Shown here piece after piece: positions 10,071-18,542 of a stretch of DNA of 64,000 nt. The notes beneath the pieces were generated by a model. The model searched no databases, had not been told where the DNA came from, and worked only from the letters and a program-made list of their open reading frames with translations. The stretch lies in assembly GCF_001625085.1 (NCBI RefSeq), contig NZ_BDAW01000051.1:1-64000 (forward strand). The letters are read 5' to 3'. The position numbers and the translations under genes are program-made. Every line of letters starts with the position of its first letter. The stretch's first letter is position 1. Source of the stretch: Nocardia acidivorans NBRC 108247 (GTDB lineage Bacteria > Actinomycetota > Actinomycetes > Mycobacteriales > Mycobacteriaceae).

Positions 10071-13043
10071 ATGTCTTGGCAACTGGCGGTTCTCGGACCG
10101 GTCGAGTTGGTATCGGATGGTGTCCCCACCCCGGCCATGCCACCCAAACAGCAGGCTGCCCTGGTCATGCTCGCCTGCGCCCGCGGGCGCACGGTATCGA
10201 TCGAAGAGCTCGCAGACGGCATCTGGGGTGTGGACCGGCCCTCCTCCGCGGTCGGCGCGCTGCGCAATTACGCCTGGGCGCTGCGCAAACTCCTCGCGGC
10301 GCATCCGGGCACGGTGCGGCTGTCCTCCGAATCGCGCGGATATCGCCTCGAAGGGCTGCTCGAACTCGATGTCGATCGCATCGACCGCTGCCGCGCCGAG
10401 GCCGAGAAGGCGCGCGCCGCAGGGCATTTGGAGCAGGCCGACGCGGGACTGCGAGCGCTGCTGCGGCAGTGGCGCGGCGATCCGCTCAGCGGCGTGCCCG
10501 GTCCGTGGGCCGGGGCCGAGCGGGCGCGCCTGCGGCGATTGCAGCGGGTGCTGCACGAGGACCTCATCGAGATCACGGTGCAGCGCGGTGATCATTCGCG
10601 GGCCATCGCCGATCTGGAGGCGTTGATCACCGGTGATCCGCACAGTGAGCGGCTGCGCGGGCTCATGATGACCGCGCTCTATCGCGCCGGGCGGCGCACC
10701 GAGGCGCTCGAGGAGTATCAGCGCATTCGCCGCTTGCTCGTCGCCGAACAGGGCATCGAACCGGGTCCGGCGCTGCTGGAACTGCACCGGCAGATCCTCG
10801 CCGACGACCTGCCCGGTCATTCGGCCGGCGCGACCACGCCGAAACCGGCCCAATTGCCGCCGGACACCGCCGATTTCACCGGTCGCCAGGAATTGGTGCG
10901 CGAGCTGAGCGCGGCCCTCGGTGACACCCGCACCCCGATCGTGGCCCTCTCCGGAATGGGCGGGGTCGGCAAGACCGCGCTGGCGCTGCATGTGGCGCAC
11001 CGGATTCGCGATCGGTATCCGGACGGGCAGCTGTATGTCGATCTCCAGGGCGCGGGCGCGGATCCGGCCGAACCCGAACACGTGCTGGGCGCGTTCCTGC
11101 GCGCGCTGAGCGTGCCGCAGCGCGAAGTGCCCGCCGGGGTCGCCGAGCGGGCGGCGCTGTTCCGGTCCGTGGTGAGCGGGCGGCGCATGCTGGTGGTGCT
11201 CGACAATGCCTGTGACGCGGCGCAGGTCATGCCGCTGCTGCCCGGGGAACCCGGGTGCGCGGTGCTGATGACCGCCCGGCGGCCGCTGACGGCCCTGCCC
11301 GGGGTGCGGCAGGTCGCGCTCAAGGTGCTCGAAACCGATGAGGCGACGGCGCTTTTCGCCCGTATCGTCGGGGCGGCCCGGGTTGCGGCCGAGGCCGAAT
11401 CGACCCGCCGCATTGTCGAGTTGTGCGGGCGCTTGCCCATGGCGGTGCGGATCGTGGCGGCGCGGGTGGCGGCGCGGCCGCAGTGGACGATCGTCTCCGA
11501 GGCCGATCGTCTCGGCGCCGAACGTCATGACCTGGACCGATTCCGGGCCGGGGAACTGGCGCTGACCGCGGCCTTCCGGGCCGGATACGAACAACTCCCG
11601 GCCGAGGCCGCCCGCGCCTTCCGACTGCTCGCGGTCGCCGAACTCCCGGATCTGCCGCTGGCGGCCACCGCCGCGGTGCTCGACACCACCGAGGCGCTGG
11701 CCGAGGACCTCTGCGAGGAACTGGTGGATCGCGGCATGCTCGAGACGGTCGGTCGCGGCCGCTACCACTATCACGACCTCATGCGTCTGTACGCGGCCGG
11801 TTTCGAGCGCACGGGATCCGTGCCGGTCACCGCACCCGTGCGCGCGACGGGGCAACCGGACGGCGAGGCCGCCGGGCGCACCGCCGCCTGCCGACGCGGG
11901 GATACCGCCGTGGACGCCACCGCACGCCTGCTCGACTATTACCTGGCGACCATGAAAACCGTGCTGCGAGTGCGGCATCCGGGGCTGCGGCTCCGGCTCG
12001 CGCCGACGGGGCATCCGGGTACGCGACTCGCCGATCTCGATAGCACGCGCGATTTCCTGAATGTGGAGCGCCGCAATGTGATCGCGCTGTACCGGCTGGC
12101 CACCGCGGGCACCCGCGAGCACCGGGTGCTGGCCGCGGATCTGGCCCTGGCCGTGGCCGAGACCATGCTCGCCAGTGATCCCACCGTGGATATCGAGAAG
12201 GCGCTCGAGGAGTTGATCCGCGCCTGCGAGCTCGACGGCAATCGGGTCGCCGCGAGTCGTGCGCGTCTGGCCCTGGTCTTCGCCCTGGTCTCCGAATTCG
12301 GCGAACCCGAGCGCGCGGCCGGACATGTGCGCAGGCTCGCCGAGGACGTCGACGCCGAGTCCGAACCGTGGGTCGCGGGCACCTCGCATATTTTCGCGGG
12401 TCTGCTCGGTATGCATCGGCGGGATCCCACGTGCGCGGTCGGCCATTTCGCCACCGCATTGCGCCTGTACCGGTTCGGTTCCAGTCCCGAATGCGTGCGA
12501 GTGGCGTATTCGGCGCTGTCCAAGGCGTATTCGGCCGCCGGGCGGGACCGCGATTCGCTGGCCGCGGCCGCGCGTGCCGTCGTCGCCGACAGTCACCCCG
12601 GTGCGCGCCGCAATGTCATGTGGGCGTTGACCGAAGCCGCGGCGATCATCAGCGAACAGGGTGAGCCCGAACTCGGCGCCCACCTCTTCGACGCCGCGTT
12701 GCGGGCCGCCCGCCGCGCCGGTTCCACCCGCTTCGAATCCGCCGTCCATTCCCGCGCGGCCCTGGTGCACTTCCACGCGGGCCGGCTCCCGCAGGCCGCC
12801 GAACACGCCGAACGCGCCGAAGCCACCCGCGATTCACATCGCCTCGACGTGCTGCACACCTACAATCTGCTGGTCCGCTATACGGCGCTGCGCCGCATGG
12901 GCCGCAATGTCGATGCCGCCGAGTGCTATCGCACGGCCTCCACCCAGATCCCCGATTTCGACCAGGCCCTGACCCGGTGGAGCGCGGTGTCCACGCCCAC
13001 CCCGGTGCCCGCCGGAGCGGCGGTCGTTCCCGTCGCGAGTTGA
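10071..13043 (+). CDS. AfsR/SARP-type large transcriptional regulator
   Basis: A 990-residue regulator. Residues 1-95 form an OmpR-like winged helix (QLAVLGPVELVSDG), followed by a bacterial transcriptional activation domain to about residue 255. An NB-ARC/STAND ATPase follows with Walker A GMGGVGKTALAL (about residues 300-311) and a Walker B-like MLVVLDNA. The C-terminal half is helical and TPR-like. Such proteins switch secondary metabolism or stress genes on in an ATP-dependent manner. No biosynthetic cluster is visible nearby, so the target is unknown. The gene stands alone, with 127 bp upstream and 257 bp downstream before ftsK. Confidence 0.9.
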   Translation: MSWQLAVLGPVELVSDGVPTPAMPPKQQAALVMLACARGRTVSIEELADGIWGVDRPSSAVGALRNYAWALRKLLAAHPGTVRLSSESRGYRLEGLLELDVDRIDRCRAEAEKARAAGHLEQADAGLRALLRQWRGDPLSGVPGPWAGAERARLRRLQRVLHEDLIEITVQRGDHSRAIADLEALITGDPHSERLRGLMMTALYRAGRRTEALEEYQRIRRLLVAEQGIEPGPALLELHRQILADDLPGHSAGATTPKPAQLPPDTADFTGRQELVRELSAALGDTRTPIVALSGMGGVGKTALALHVAHRIRDRYPDGQLYVDLQGAGADPAEPEHVLGAFLRALSVPQREVPAGVAERAALFRSVVSGRRMLVVLDNACDAAQVMPLLPGEPGCAVLMTARRPLTALPGVRQVALKVLETDEATALFARIVGAARVAAEAESTRRIVELCGRLPMAVRIVAARVAARPQWTIVSEADRLGAERHDLDRFRAGELALTAAFRAGYEQLPAEAARAFRLLAVAELPDLPLAATAAVLDTTEALAEDLCEELVDRGMLETVGRGRYHYHDLMRLYAAGFERTGSVPVTAPVRATGQPDGEAAGRTAACRRGDTAVDATARLLDYYLATMKTVLRVRHPGLRLRLAPTGHPGTRLADLDSTRDFLNVERRNVIALYRLATAGTREHRVLAADLALAVAETMLASDPTVDIEKALEELIRACELDGNRVAASRARLALVFALVSEFGEPERAAGHVRRLAEDVDAESEPWVAGTSHIFAGLLGMHRRDPTCAVGHFATALRLYRFGSSPECVRVAYSALSKAYSAAGRDRDSLAAAARAVVADSHPGARRNVMWALTEAAAIISEQGEPELGAHLFDAALRAARRAGSTRFESAVHSRAALVHFHAGRLPQAAEHAERAEATRDSHRLDVLHTYNLLVRYTALRRMGRNVDAAECYRTASTQIPDFDQALTRWSAVSTPTPVPAGAAVVPVAS

Positions 13044-13300
13044 TGCGGTCCGCCGCGAAGCGACGCTGCCTCGGCTTCGGTGGTCCGGCTCGGGTGCGGC
13101 CGCCGCGGGCGACGACACGCCGTGGGTTCCCGCCCGAAGTGCCCACGCATGAATTCCGGTCGGGGATGCGGGAGCATGGGATGCGGGTGCTGGCCGGGGG
13201 CCGAAGCGGCGATTGACGTTGCCTATCCCACACGGTTGTTGTGGGTGGGTCGAGTGTTGCGGATGGTCCGGGTGGGGCGTTTACGGCTAGCCTGGGGGTC

Positions 13301-15925
13301 ATGCCAGGTAAGTCCCGCGGTGCCGCAACGTCACGTTCGCGAGCGGGATCGACGCGGGGACAGACTCCTGCACGGTCCCGGGCGCGAACTCCGCGTACCG
13401 CCGCGGGCGGTCGGACCGCTAGCGCCGGTCGTGTTCGAAGCCCGAAACGGGCCGCGCCCACCCGGCGGCCCGCACCGCGCCGCAGGTCCGATACCGCGCC
13501 GCTGGCGGTGGTCACGCGGGGCGTGAGCAGCGGCTGGAACATGCTGGCGCGCGGACTCGGCGCGAGCACCCGGGCATTGAGCCGGGCGGGGGAGATCGAG
13601 CACGGGCATCGGCGCGACGGGATCGCGCTGGGGCTGGTCGGATTCGGCATCGTCATCGCGGCGGCGGTGTGGTTGTCCGCGGGCGGGCCGGTCGGGCGCG
13701 CGGTGGATACCGCGATTCGCGCCATCTCCGGATCGGCCTCGGCGGCACTGCCGTTCGTGACCATCGGTATCGCGGTGATCCTCATGCGCACCGAGGCGCA
13801 TCCGGAGATCCGGCCGCGCCTGGTGCTGGGCGGCCTGCTCACCGGGCTGCCGCTGCTGGGCCTGTGGCACCTGGCGGCGGGTTCGCCGACCGACGCGCAC
13901 GGTCGCGCGCATGCCGCGGGCTTCGTCGGCTATGTCATGGGCGGTCCGCTGGGAAACGGTTTGAGCCCCTGGCTGGCGGTGCCACTGCTGTTGCTGGCCA
14001 TCGGTTTCGGGCTGCTGCTGCTCACCGGCACCACCGTGCGCGAGGTACCGGACGCACTGCGCGAACTCTTCGGCACCGGCAGTCGCGGCGACGAATACGA
14101 GCGCTACTCCGACGAACCCGGCCTCTACGATCCCGCCAACTACGACGAGGACGGCTTCCCGCGCCACGAGGGCGTGAAATCGCGTCGCCGCGGCCGCAGT
14201 CCGTCGGAGAACTATCCGCCCGGCGAATTCGGCGGGTCCGATGCGATCACCGAGGTCATCGGGGAACCCCCGCTGCAGGACGCCAAGGAGATCGCGGTCG
14301 AGGACAAGCCGAAGGCCAAGCCGCGCAAGGCTCCGCCCAAGGTCGTCGATCAGACCCCGCCGCCTCCGCCGCCGCAGCAGTTGGAGTTCGTCACCGAGCG
14401 CGAGGTGGACGGCGATTACAATCTGCCGCCGCTATCGCTGCTCACCGATGGCGAACCGCCCAAGAAGCGCAGCGCCGCAAACGATTCCATGATCGAGGCC
14501 ATCACCGAGGTGCTGGTCCAGTTCAAGATCGACGCCGCCGTCACGGGTTTCGTGCGCGGTCCGACGGTCACCCGCTACGAGGTGGAGCTCGGCCCGGGCG
14601 TGAAGGTCGAGAAGATCACCGCACTGGCCCGCAATATCGCGTACGCGGTGGCGACCGAGAATGTGCGCCTGCTCGCGCCTATTCCGGGCAAGTCGGCCGT
14701 GGGTATCGAAGTACCCAATGCCGACCGGGAATTGGTGCGCCTGGCCGATGTGCTCAAGGCGCCTTCGACCCGAAATGACCACCACCCGTTGGTGATCGGC
14801 CTCGGCAAGAACATCGAGGGCGAATACCTCTCGGCGAATCTGGCCAAGATGCCGCATCTGCTGGTGGCGGGTTCCACCGGCTCGGGTAAGTCGAGTTTCG
14901 TGAACTCGATGCTGATTTCGCTGTTGCATCGCGCCACACCCGATGAGGTCCGGATGATCCTCATCGACCCCAAGATGGTGGAACTCACACCGTACGAGGG
15001 CATTCCGCATCTGATCACCCCCATCATCACCCAGCCCAAGAAGGCCGCCGCCGCGCTGGCCTGGCTGGTGGAGGAGATGGAGCAGCGGTATCAGGACATG
15101 CAGGCCAACAAGGTTCGCCATATCGACGACTTCAACCGCAAGGTCAAGTCCGGGCAGATCACCACTCCGCTGGGCAGCGAACGCGTCTACCGGCCGTACC
15201 CGTACATCCTGGCGATCGTCGACGAGCTCGCCGACCTCATGATGACCGCGCCGCGTGATGTGGAGGACGCCATCGTCCGCATCACCCAGAAGGCCCGTGC
15301 CGCGGGCATCCACTTGGTGCTGGCGACGCAGCGCCCGTCGGTGGACGTGGTCACCGGCCTGATCAAGACCAATGTGCCATCCCGATTGGCCTTCGCCACT
15401 TCGTCTTTGACCGATTCCCGGGTCATCCTGGACCAGCCCGGTGCGGAGAAGCTCATCGGTATGGGTGACGGTCTGTTCCTGCCCATGGGCGCGAGCAAGC
15501 CGACCCGCCTGCAGGGCGCCTTCATCTCCGATGAGGAGATCCAGGCCGTGGTCGACTTCGCCAAGACCCAGGCCGAACCCGAATATCAGGAGGGCATCAC
15601 CGCCGCCAAGACCGGCGAGAAGAAGGATGTCGATCCCGATATCGGCGACGACCTCGATCTGCTTCTGCAAGCCACCGAACTGGTCGTCACCTCCCAATTC
15701 GGCTCCACCTCGATGCTTCAGCGCAAACTCCGCGTCGGCTTCGCCAAGGCGGGCCGCCTCATGGACCTGATGGAAACCAGGGGCGTGGTCGGCCCCTCGG
15801 AAGGCTCCAAGGCTCGCGATGTGCTCATCAAGCCCGATGAGCTCGAGGGGCTGCTCTGGACCATTCGCGGCGGCGATGGCGCACCGCCCGAATCGGATTC
15901 GGGCGCTTCCGAACCCGACTACTGA
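13301..15925 (+). CDS. ftsK: DNA translocase FtsK
   Basis: An 874-residue septal ATPase that pumps chromosomal DNA through the division septum. A basic Ser/Arg-rich N-terminus is followed by about four membrane helices (residues 100-260), an acidic/Pro-rich linker, and the motor domain with Walker A AGSTGSGKSS (about residue 523) and Walker B LAIVDELADLMM (about 636). The C-terminal winged-helix gamma domain (about 775-850, LQRKLRVGFAKAGRLMDLM) reads chromosomal polarity sequences. The ATG at 13301 follows a TAGCCT hexamer by 7 nt. In mycobacteria ftsK is next to the argA-type gene; here 7 kb of other genes intervene. Confidence 0.95.
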   Translation: MPGKSRGAATSRSRAGSTRGQTPARSRARTPRTAAGGRTASAGRVRSPKRAAPTRRPAPRRRSDTAPLAVVTRGVSSGWNMLARGLGASTRALSRAGEIEHGHRRDGIALGLVGFGIVIAAAVWLSAGGPVGRAVDTAIRAISGSASAALPFVTIGIAVILMRTEAHPEIRPRLVLGGLLTGLPLLGLWHLAAGSPTDAHGRAHAAGFVGYVMGGPLGNGLSPWLAVPLLLLAIGFGLLLLTGTTVREVPDALRELFGTGSRGDEYERYSDEPGLYDPANYDEDGFPRHEGVKSRRRGRSPSENYPPGEFGGSDAITEVIGEPPLQDAKEIAVEDKPKAKPRKAPPKVVDQTPPPPPPQQLEFVTEREVDGDYNLPPLSLLTDGEPPKKRSAANDSMIEAITEVLVQFKIDAAVTGFVRGPTVTRYEVELGPGVKVEKITALARNIAYAVATENVRLLAPIPGKSAVGIEVPNADRELVRLADVLKAPSTRNDHHPLVIGLGKNIEGEYLSANLAKMPHLLVAGSTGSGKSSFVNSMLISLLHRATPDEVRMILIDPKMVELTPYEGIPHLITPIITQPKKAAAALAWLVEEMEQRYQDMQANKVRHIDDFNRKVKSGQITTPLGSERVYRPYPYILAIVDELADLMMTAPRDVEDAIVRITQKARAAGIHLVLATQRPSVDVVTGLIKTNVPSRLAFATSSLTDSRVILDQPGAEKLIGMGDGLFLPMGASKPTRLQGAFISDEEIQAVVDFAKTQAEPEYQEGITAAKTGEKKDVDPDIGDDLDLLLQATELVVTSQFGSTSMLQRKLRVGFAKAGRLMDLMETRGVVGPSEGSKARDVLIKPDELEGLLWTIRGGDGAPPESDSGASEPDY

Positions 15926-16232
15926 TCCAACCCGACTACTGATCGAATCCGACTGAGAGATCGAGTGGAAGCTGAGAGTACCGACCAGACTTCATAATCC
16001 ATTCGATATGCCCGCCGACCCCATCGCAGACCTCTCGGCTGAAGTCGGCGGCCGGACTGCCCGTCCGCCGGGTGCAGTGCGCCGACATCTCCAGCGCGTA
16101 TCCGGGCAAGCGCACAACCCCGCCCAGACCGGATACCGCGACGGTGTACGTTGGGGGATATCCGCGCTGTACGTCTACGGCGTAGAGATTCGCCAGGGCG
16201 AGGAATTGTCCTCAACTGGAAGGTCTGATCCG
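15926..16232. other. 307-bp intergenic region upstream of the small Cys-rich gene
   Basis: No gene is supported. The last codons of ftsK and its stop (AACCCGACTACTGATC) are repeated once directly downstream (15913-15928 and 15930-15945), a small tandem duplication. A possible -10 sequence TACGTT lies at about 16147-16152, within the region that would drive the next gene. Confidence 0.45.
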
Positions 16233-16397
16233 GTGACTACCACCACTCTCGAACCCTCGTGTGCGGTATGTCCGCACGACTCGACAGCTCATGACTCGAT
16301 AGGACTCAGGTACTGCTCCGCCACGGTGTCCGGCGGCCTCGATCGGGAATGCGCCTGTGCGCGTGCGGCCGATCACAAGCAGACCTACTACCGCTAG
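16233..16397 (+). CDS. Small Cys/His-rich protein, RGCVC-like
   Basis: A 54-residue protein with the pattern Cys-x2-Cys-x-His, a second His (AHD), Cys (RYCSAT) and a closing Cys-x-Cys (RECAC), then a polar tail. The arrangement suggests a small metal-binding knuckle. It recalls the short actinobacterial proteins named after a terminal RGCVC motif, though that motif reads RECAC here; the family link is from memory. The GTG start is supported by GGAAGG 9-10 nt upstream. It lies 210 bp upstream of the nitric oxide synthase gene, same strand, so it might act with NOS as a redox, metal or NO-sensing partner. That role is only inferred. Confidence 0.68.
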   Translation: MTTTTLEPSCAVCPHDSTAHDSIGLRYCSATVSGGLDRECACARAADHKQTYYR

Positions 16398-16607
16398 AAG
16401 CCGGAATTCCCTCGATCCACTCGCGGCGAGTGCGGGTAGATCGTCTGTGTCGCTGGGTGTTTGCGTACGCGGGTTCCGGTTCGGTCTCGGTGATTCAGGC
16501 AAATCTCGGGCACAACCGTGCGATATTGGTCTGCGGGAAAAGTGATGTGGAGCGGGTGGCCCGATCGGTCAGTGGCCACCGGCACAACCCGTGGAGGCAC
16601 AGGTTCG

Positions 16608-17882
16608 ATGACAACCCACTCCGTTGCCGCACAGTCCGATCTCGTCGCTGCGGCGGAGTCCGGCTGCCCGCACCGCAACTCACCGGCGCATGCGATGCCG
16701 GCGCGCCGCGCGGCATCGATCCAGGACCGCGTGCGCGAGTGTGAGAGGTTCTTCGCCCAACCCGAATTGGAGCATCTGCGACCCGAGCGGGCCGAACAGG
16801 CGGTGCGGCAGTTGCGCGCGGCGGGCACGTATCGGCACACGCTCGAGGAATTGGGCATCGGGACGAAACTGGCGTGGCGTAACCATGATCGCTGCGTCGG
16901 CCGCAAACACTGGCGAGCGCTCGAGGTGCGGGACGCGCGCACCGCCGCCACACCCGCCGATATCGCCGCCGCCTGCTGGGAGCATCTGCGCGTCGCCACC
17001 AATCACGGCGCGGTGCGTTCGGTCATCACCATCGGACCGCCCACCGGGGTGAGCGGGCGTGGTTTCCGCATTCTCAACTCGCAGTTCATCCGCTATGCCG
17101 GGTACCGCACCAGTGCGGGCATCGTGGGCGATCCCGCGAATGTCGACCTCACCGATCTCGCCTATGAGCACGGCTGGCGGGGCCGGGGCGGCCGATTCGA
17201 TGTGCTGCCCCTGCTGATTCAGTCTCCCGACGGTGGTACGCACTGCTTCGACATCCCACCGGCGCTCGTGCTCGAGGTGCCGCTGCGTCATCCCGAGCAC
17301 GGCTGGTTCGCCGACCTCGGACTGAAATGGCATGCGGTTCCGGCGGTTTCGAATATGGACCTGGAGATCGGCGGCCTCACCTACGCGTGCGCGCCGTTCA
17401 ACGGCTGGTACGTCTCCTCCGAGATCGGCCGCAATCTCGGCGACGGCGATCGCTACGACATGCTGCCCGCGATCGCGGACCGTATGGGCTTGGACCGCAC
17501 CAGCGACCGCACCCTCTGGCGGGACCGCGCCCTGATCGAACTCAGCCGCGCGATCCTGCACAGCTACAAGCGATCCCGGGTGCACCTGGTCGACCACCAC
17601 ACCGTGGCCAAACAATTCCTCGACCACGTGGACCGCGAGCAGGCCGCGGGCCGTTCCTGCCCCACCGACTGGACCTGGATCAACCCGCCCCTGTCCGCCA
17701 GCCTCACCCCGACCTTCCACCGCTACTACGATCCGCCGAACCCGAATATCCGCCCGGCCTTCGTCCGCCGCGACGCCGCACGCCCGGCCTCGGCGCAAAC
17801 CCCGCTCCCACCCGCCGAGTCCCCGCGACCTACATTGTGGCGCAGTGCGGTTCGCGCCCTCGGCATCGCGCGGGAAGCCTGA
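16608..17882 (+). CDS. nos: Bacterial nitric oxide synthase oxygenase
   Basis: A 424-residue heme enzyme oxidising L-arginine to citrulline and nitric oxide. It corresponds to the oxygenase domain only; the fused reductase of animal NOS is absent, so electrons must come from a separate reductase. The proximal heme Cys lies in AWRNHDRCVGR (Cys96). The pterin/substrate region PAVSNMDLEIGG, the active-site stretch APFNGWYVSSEIG (Glu272, substrate binding) and the C-terminal NPPLSASLTPTFHRYYDP are all intact. The ATG at 16608 has GGAGG 10 nt upstream; a longer reading from 16518 adds 30 unlikely residues. Nocardia is one of the genera classically reported to make NO. tRNA genes follow on the opposite strand. 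Confidence 0.95.
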   Translation: MTTHSVAAQSDLVAAAESGCPHRNSPAHAMPARRAASIQDRVRECERFFAQPELEHLRPERAEQAVRQLRAAGTYRHTLEELGIGTKLAWRNHDRCVGRKHWRALEVRDARTAATPADIAAACWEHLRVATNHGAVRSVITIGPPTGVSGRGFRILNSQFIRYAGYRTSAGIVGDPANVDLTDLAYEHGWRGRGGRFDVLPLLIQSPDGGTHCFDIPPALVLEVPLRHPEHGWFADLGLKWHAVPAVSNMDLEIGGLTYACAPFNGWYVSSEIGRNLGDGDRYDMLPAIADRMGLDRTSDRTLWRDRALIELSRAILHSYKRSRVHLVDHHTVAKQFLDHVDREQAAGRSCPTDWTWINPPLSASLTPTFHRYYDPPNPNIRPAFVRRDAARPASAQTPLPPAESPRPTLWRSAVRALGIAREA

Positions 17883-17897
17883 GAGCCGCACTCCGAG

Positions 17898-17969
17898 CTG
17901 AGGCGCCAGGATTCGAACCTGAACCGGCGAAACCAAAATTCGCCATGCTGCCGCTTACACCACGCCTCA
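17898..17969 (-). tRNA. tRNA-Gln (anticodon TTG)
   Basis: A 72-nt cloverleaf on the minus strand. A 7-bp acceptor stem (TGAGGCG / CGCCTCA), an anticodon stem GCGAA/TTCGC enclosing TTTTGGT with anticodon TTG, a T-arm with GGTTCGAATCC and discriminator G all fit. CCA is not encoded. It is the last (most 3') member of a four-tRNA array. Confidence 0.93.
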
Positions 17970-17980
17970 TCGAAAAGCGG

Positions 17981-18054
17981 TGTGCCCGGAAGGATTCGAA
18001 CCCTCAACCCCCTGCTTCGAAGGCAGGTGTTCTCTCCGATTGAGCTACGGGCAC
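17981..18054 (-). tRNA. tRNA-Arg (anticodon TCG)
   Basis: A 74-nt tRNA with acceptor stem GTGCCCG/CGGGCAC, D-arm TAGCTCAATCGGAGA, anticodon stem CCTGC/GCAGG enclosing CTTCGAA (anticodon TCG), T-arm GGTTCGAATCC and discriminator A. Its acceptor 5' strand and anticodon stem are identical to those of the tRNA-Arg(ACG) gene 87 bp upstream in the array. Confidence 0.93.
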
Positions 18055-18058
18055 AGTG

Positions 18059-18130
18059 CTGAGATGCCAGGATTCGAACCTGGACCGACGAGGTCAGAGC
18101 TCGCCGTGCTGCCGGTTACACCACATCTCA
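18059..18130 (-). tRNA. tRNA-Gln (anticodon CTG)
   Basis: A 72-nt tRNA: acceptor TGAGATG/CATCTCA, anticodon stem GCGAG/CTCGT (one G-U pair) with loop CTCTGAC giving anticodon CTG, T-arm GGTTCGAATCC, discriminator G. It lies only 4 nt upstream of tRNA-Arg(TCG), so processing from one precursor is expected. Confidence 0.93.
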
Positions 18131-18141
18131 TCGAAAGTCGG

Positions 18142-18215
18142 TATGCCCGGCAGGAATTGAACCTGCGACCTCCTGCTTCGTAGGCAGGCGCTCTATCCTT
18201 CTGAGCTACGGGCAC
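18142..18215 (-). tRNA. tRNA-Arg (anticodon ACG)
   Basis: A 74-nt tRNA, first in transcription order. Acceptor GTGCCCG pairs with CGGGCAT (terminal G-U), anticodon stem CCTGC/GCAGG encloses CTACGAA with anticodon ACG, and the T-loop reads GTTCAATTC. The ACG anticodon is normally edited to inosine to read CGU/CGC/CGA, the main arginine codons of this genome, so this gene is likely important. Confidence 0.92.
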
Positions 18216-18296
18216 CTGACCCCGCGCGAATGTCGCCATCGACATCTGCTCGGCACCGAGGTGCGCGGGGTTGGTGGAGGTGGTCGGTCGAACAAC

Positions 18297-18341
18297 GAAA
18301 AAGGGCCGCTCGGTGACGATTTCGTCGGAGCGGCCCTGAAA
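18297..18341 (-). terminator. Intrinsic terminator between the 36-aa ORF and the tRNA array
   Basis: An inverted repeat (AGGGCCGCTC / GAGCGGCCCT, 10-bp arms) with a ~19-nt loop is followed on the minus strand by TTTTTCGTTG. It lies just after the stop of the tiny ORF at 18357 and would insulate the tRNA array downstream. Confidence 0.75.
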
Positions 18342-18356
18342 GGTCAACCGGTAGAC

Positions 18357-18467
18357 CTAGGAACCGCCGCGAAGACGCCGCCGCGAAAGCGATACGAAAA
18401 GAACGGTACGAGGCATCCGAGCACCGCCGATCAGGCGTTGCCGCCGCATCATCTGCTGCCCGGCCAT
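18357..18467 (-). CDS. Putative 36-residue basic small protein
   Basis: An ATG-initiated ORF of 37 codons on the minus strand, with GGGAAGG about 10 nt upstream and an intrinsic terminator immediately after its stop. The product opens MAGQQMMRRQRLIGG, has ten Arg residues in 36, and no Asp, Glu or Lys; a short hydrophobic stretch (TVLFVSL) lies in the centre. A plausible -10 sequence TACCGT lies about 40 nt upstream. Presence of promoter, ribosome site and terminator is the only evidence of expression; no family was recognised. It could equally be a small RNA with a chance ORF. Confidence 0.45.
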   Translation of the reverse strand: MAGQQMMRRQRLIGGARMPRTVLFVSLSRRRLRGGS

Positions 18468-18542
18468 GTTCCCCACCTTCCCGTTCCCGTATCGATTCGC
18501 TGTCACGACGGTAGCACCGGCATTTCGGACCCTGCCACCTAT

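Noticed and set aside
13669-14778. A 369-residue plus-strand protein inside ftsK
   Set aside because: It is an alternate frame of ftsK, Arg/Gly-rich as expected for GC-rich shadow frames.
16008-16397. A 129-residue protein starting at 16008
   Set aside because: Only the last 54 residues look coding. GGAAGG before the GTG at 16233 and the Cys/His pattern show that the true gene is the shorter one.
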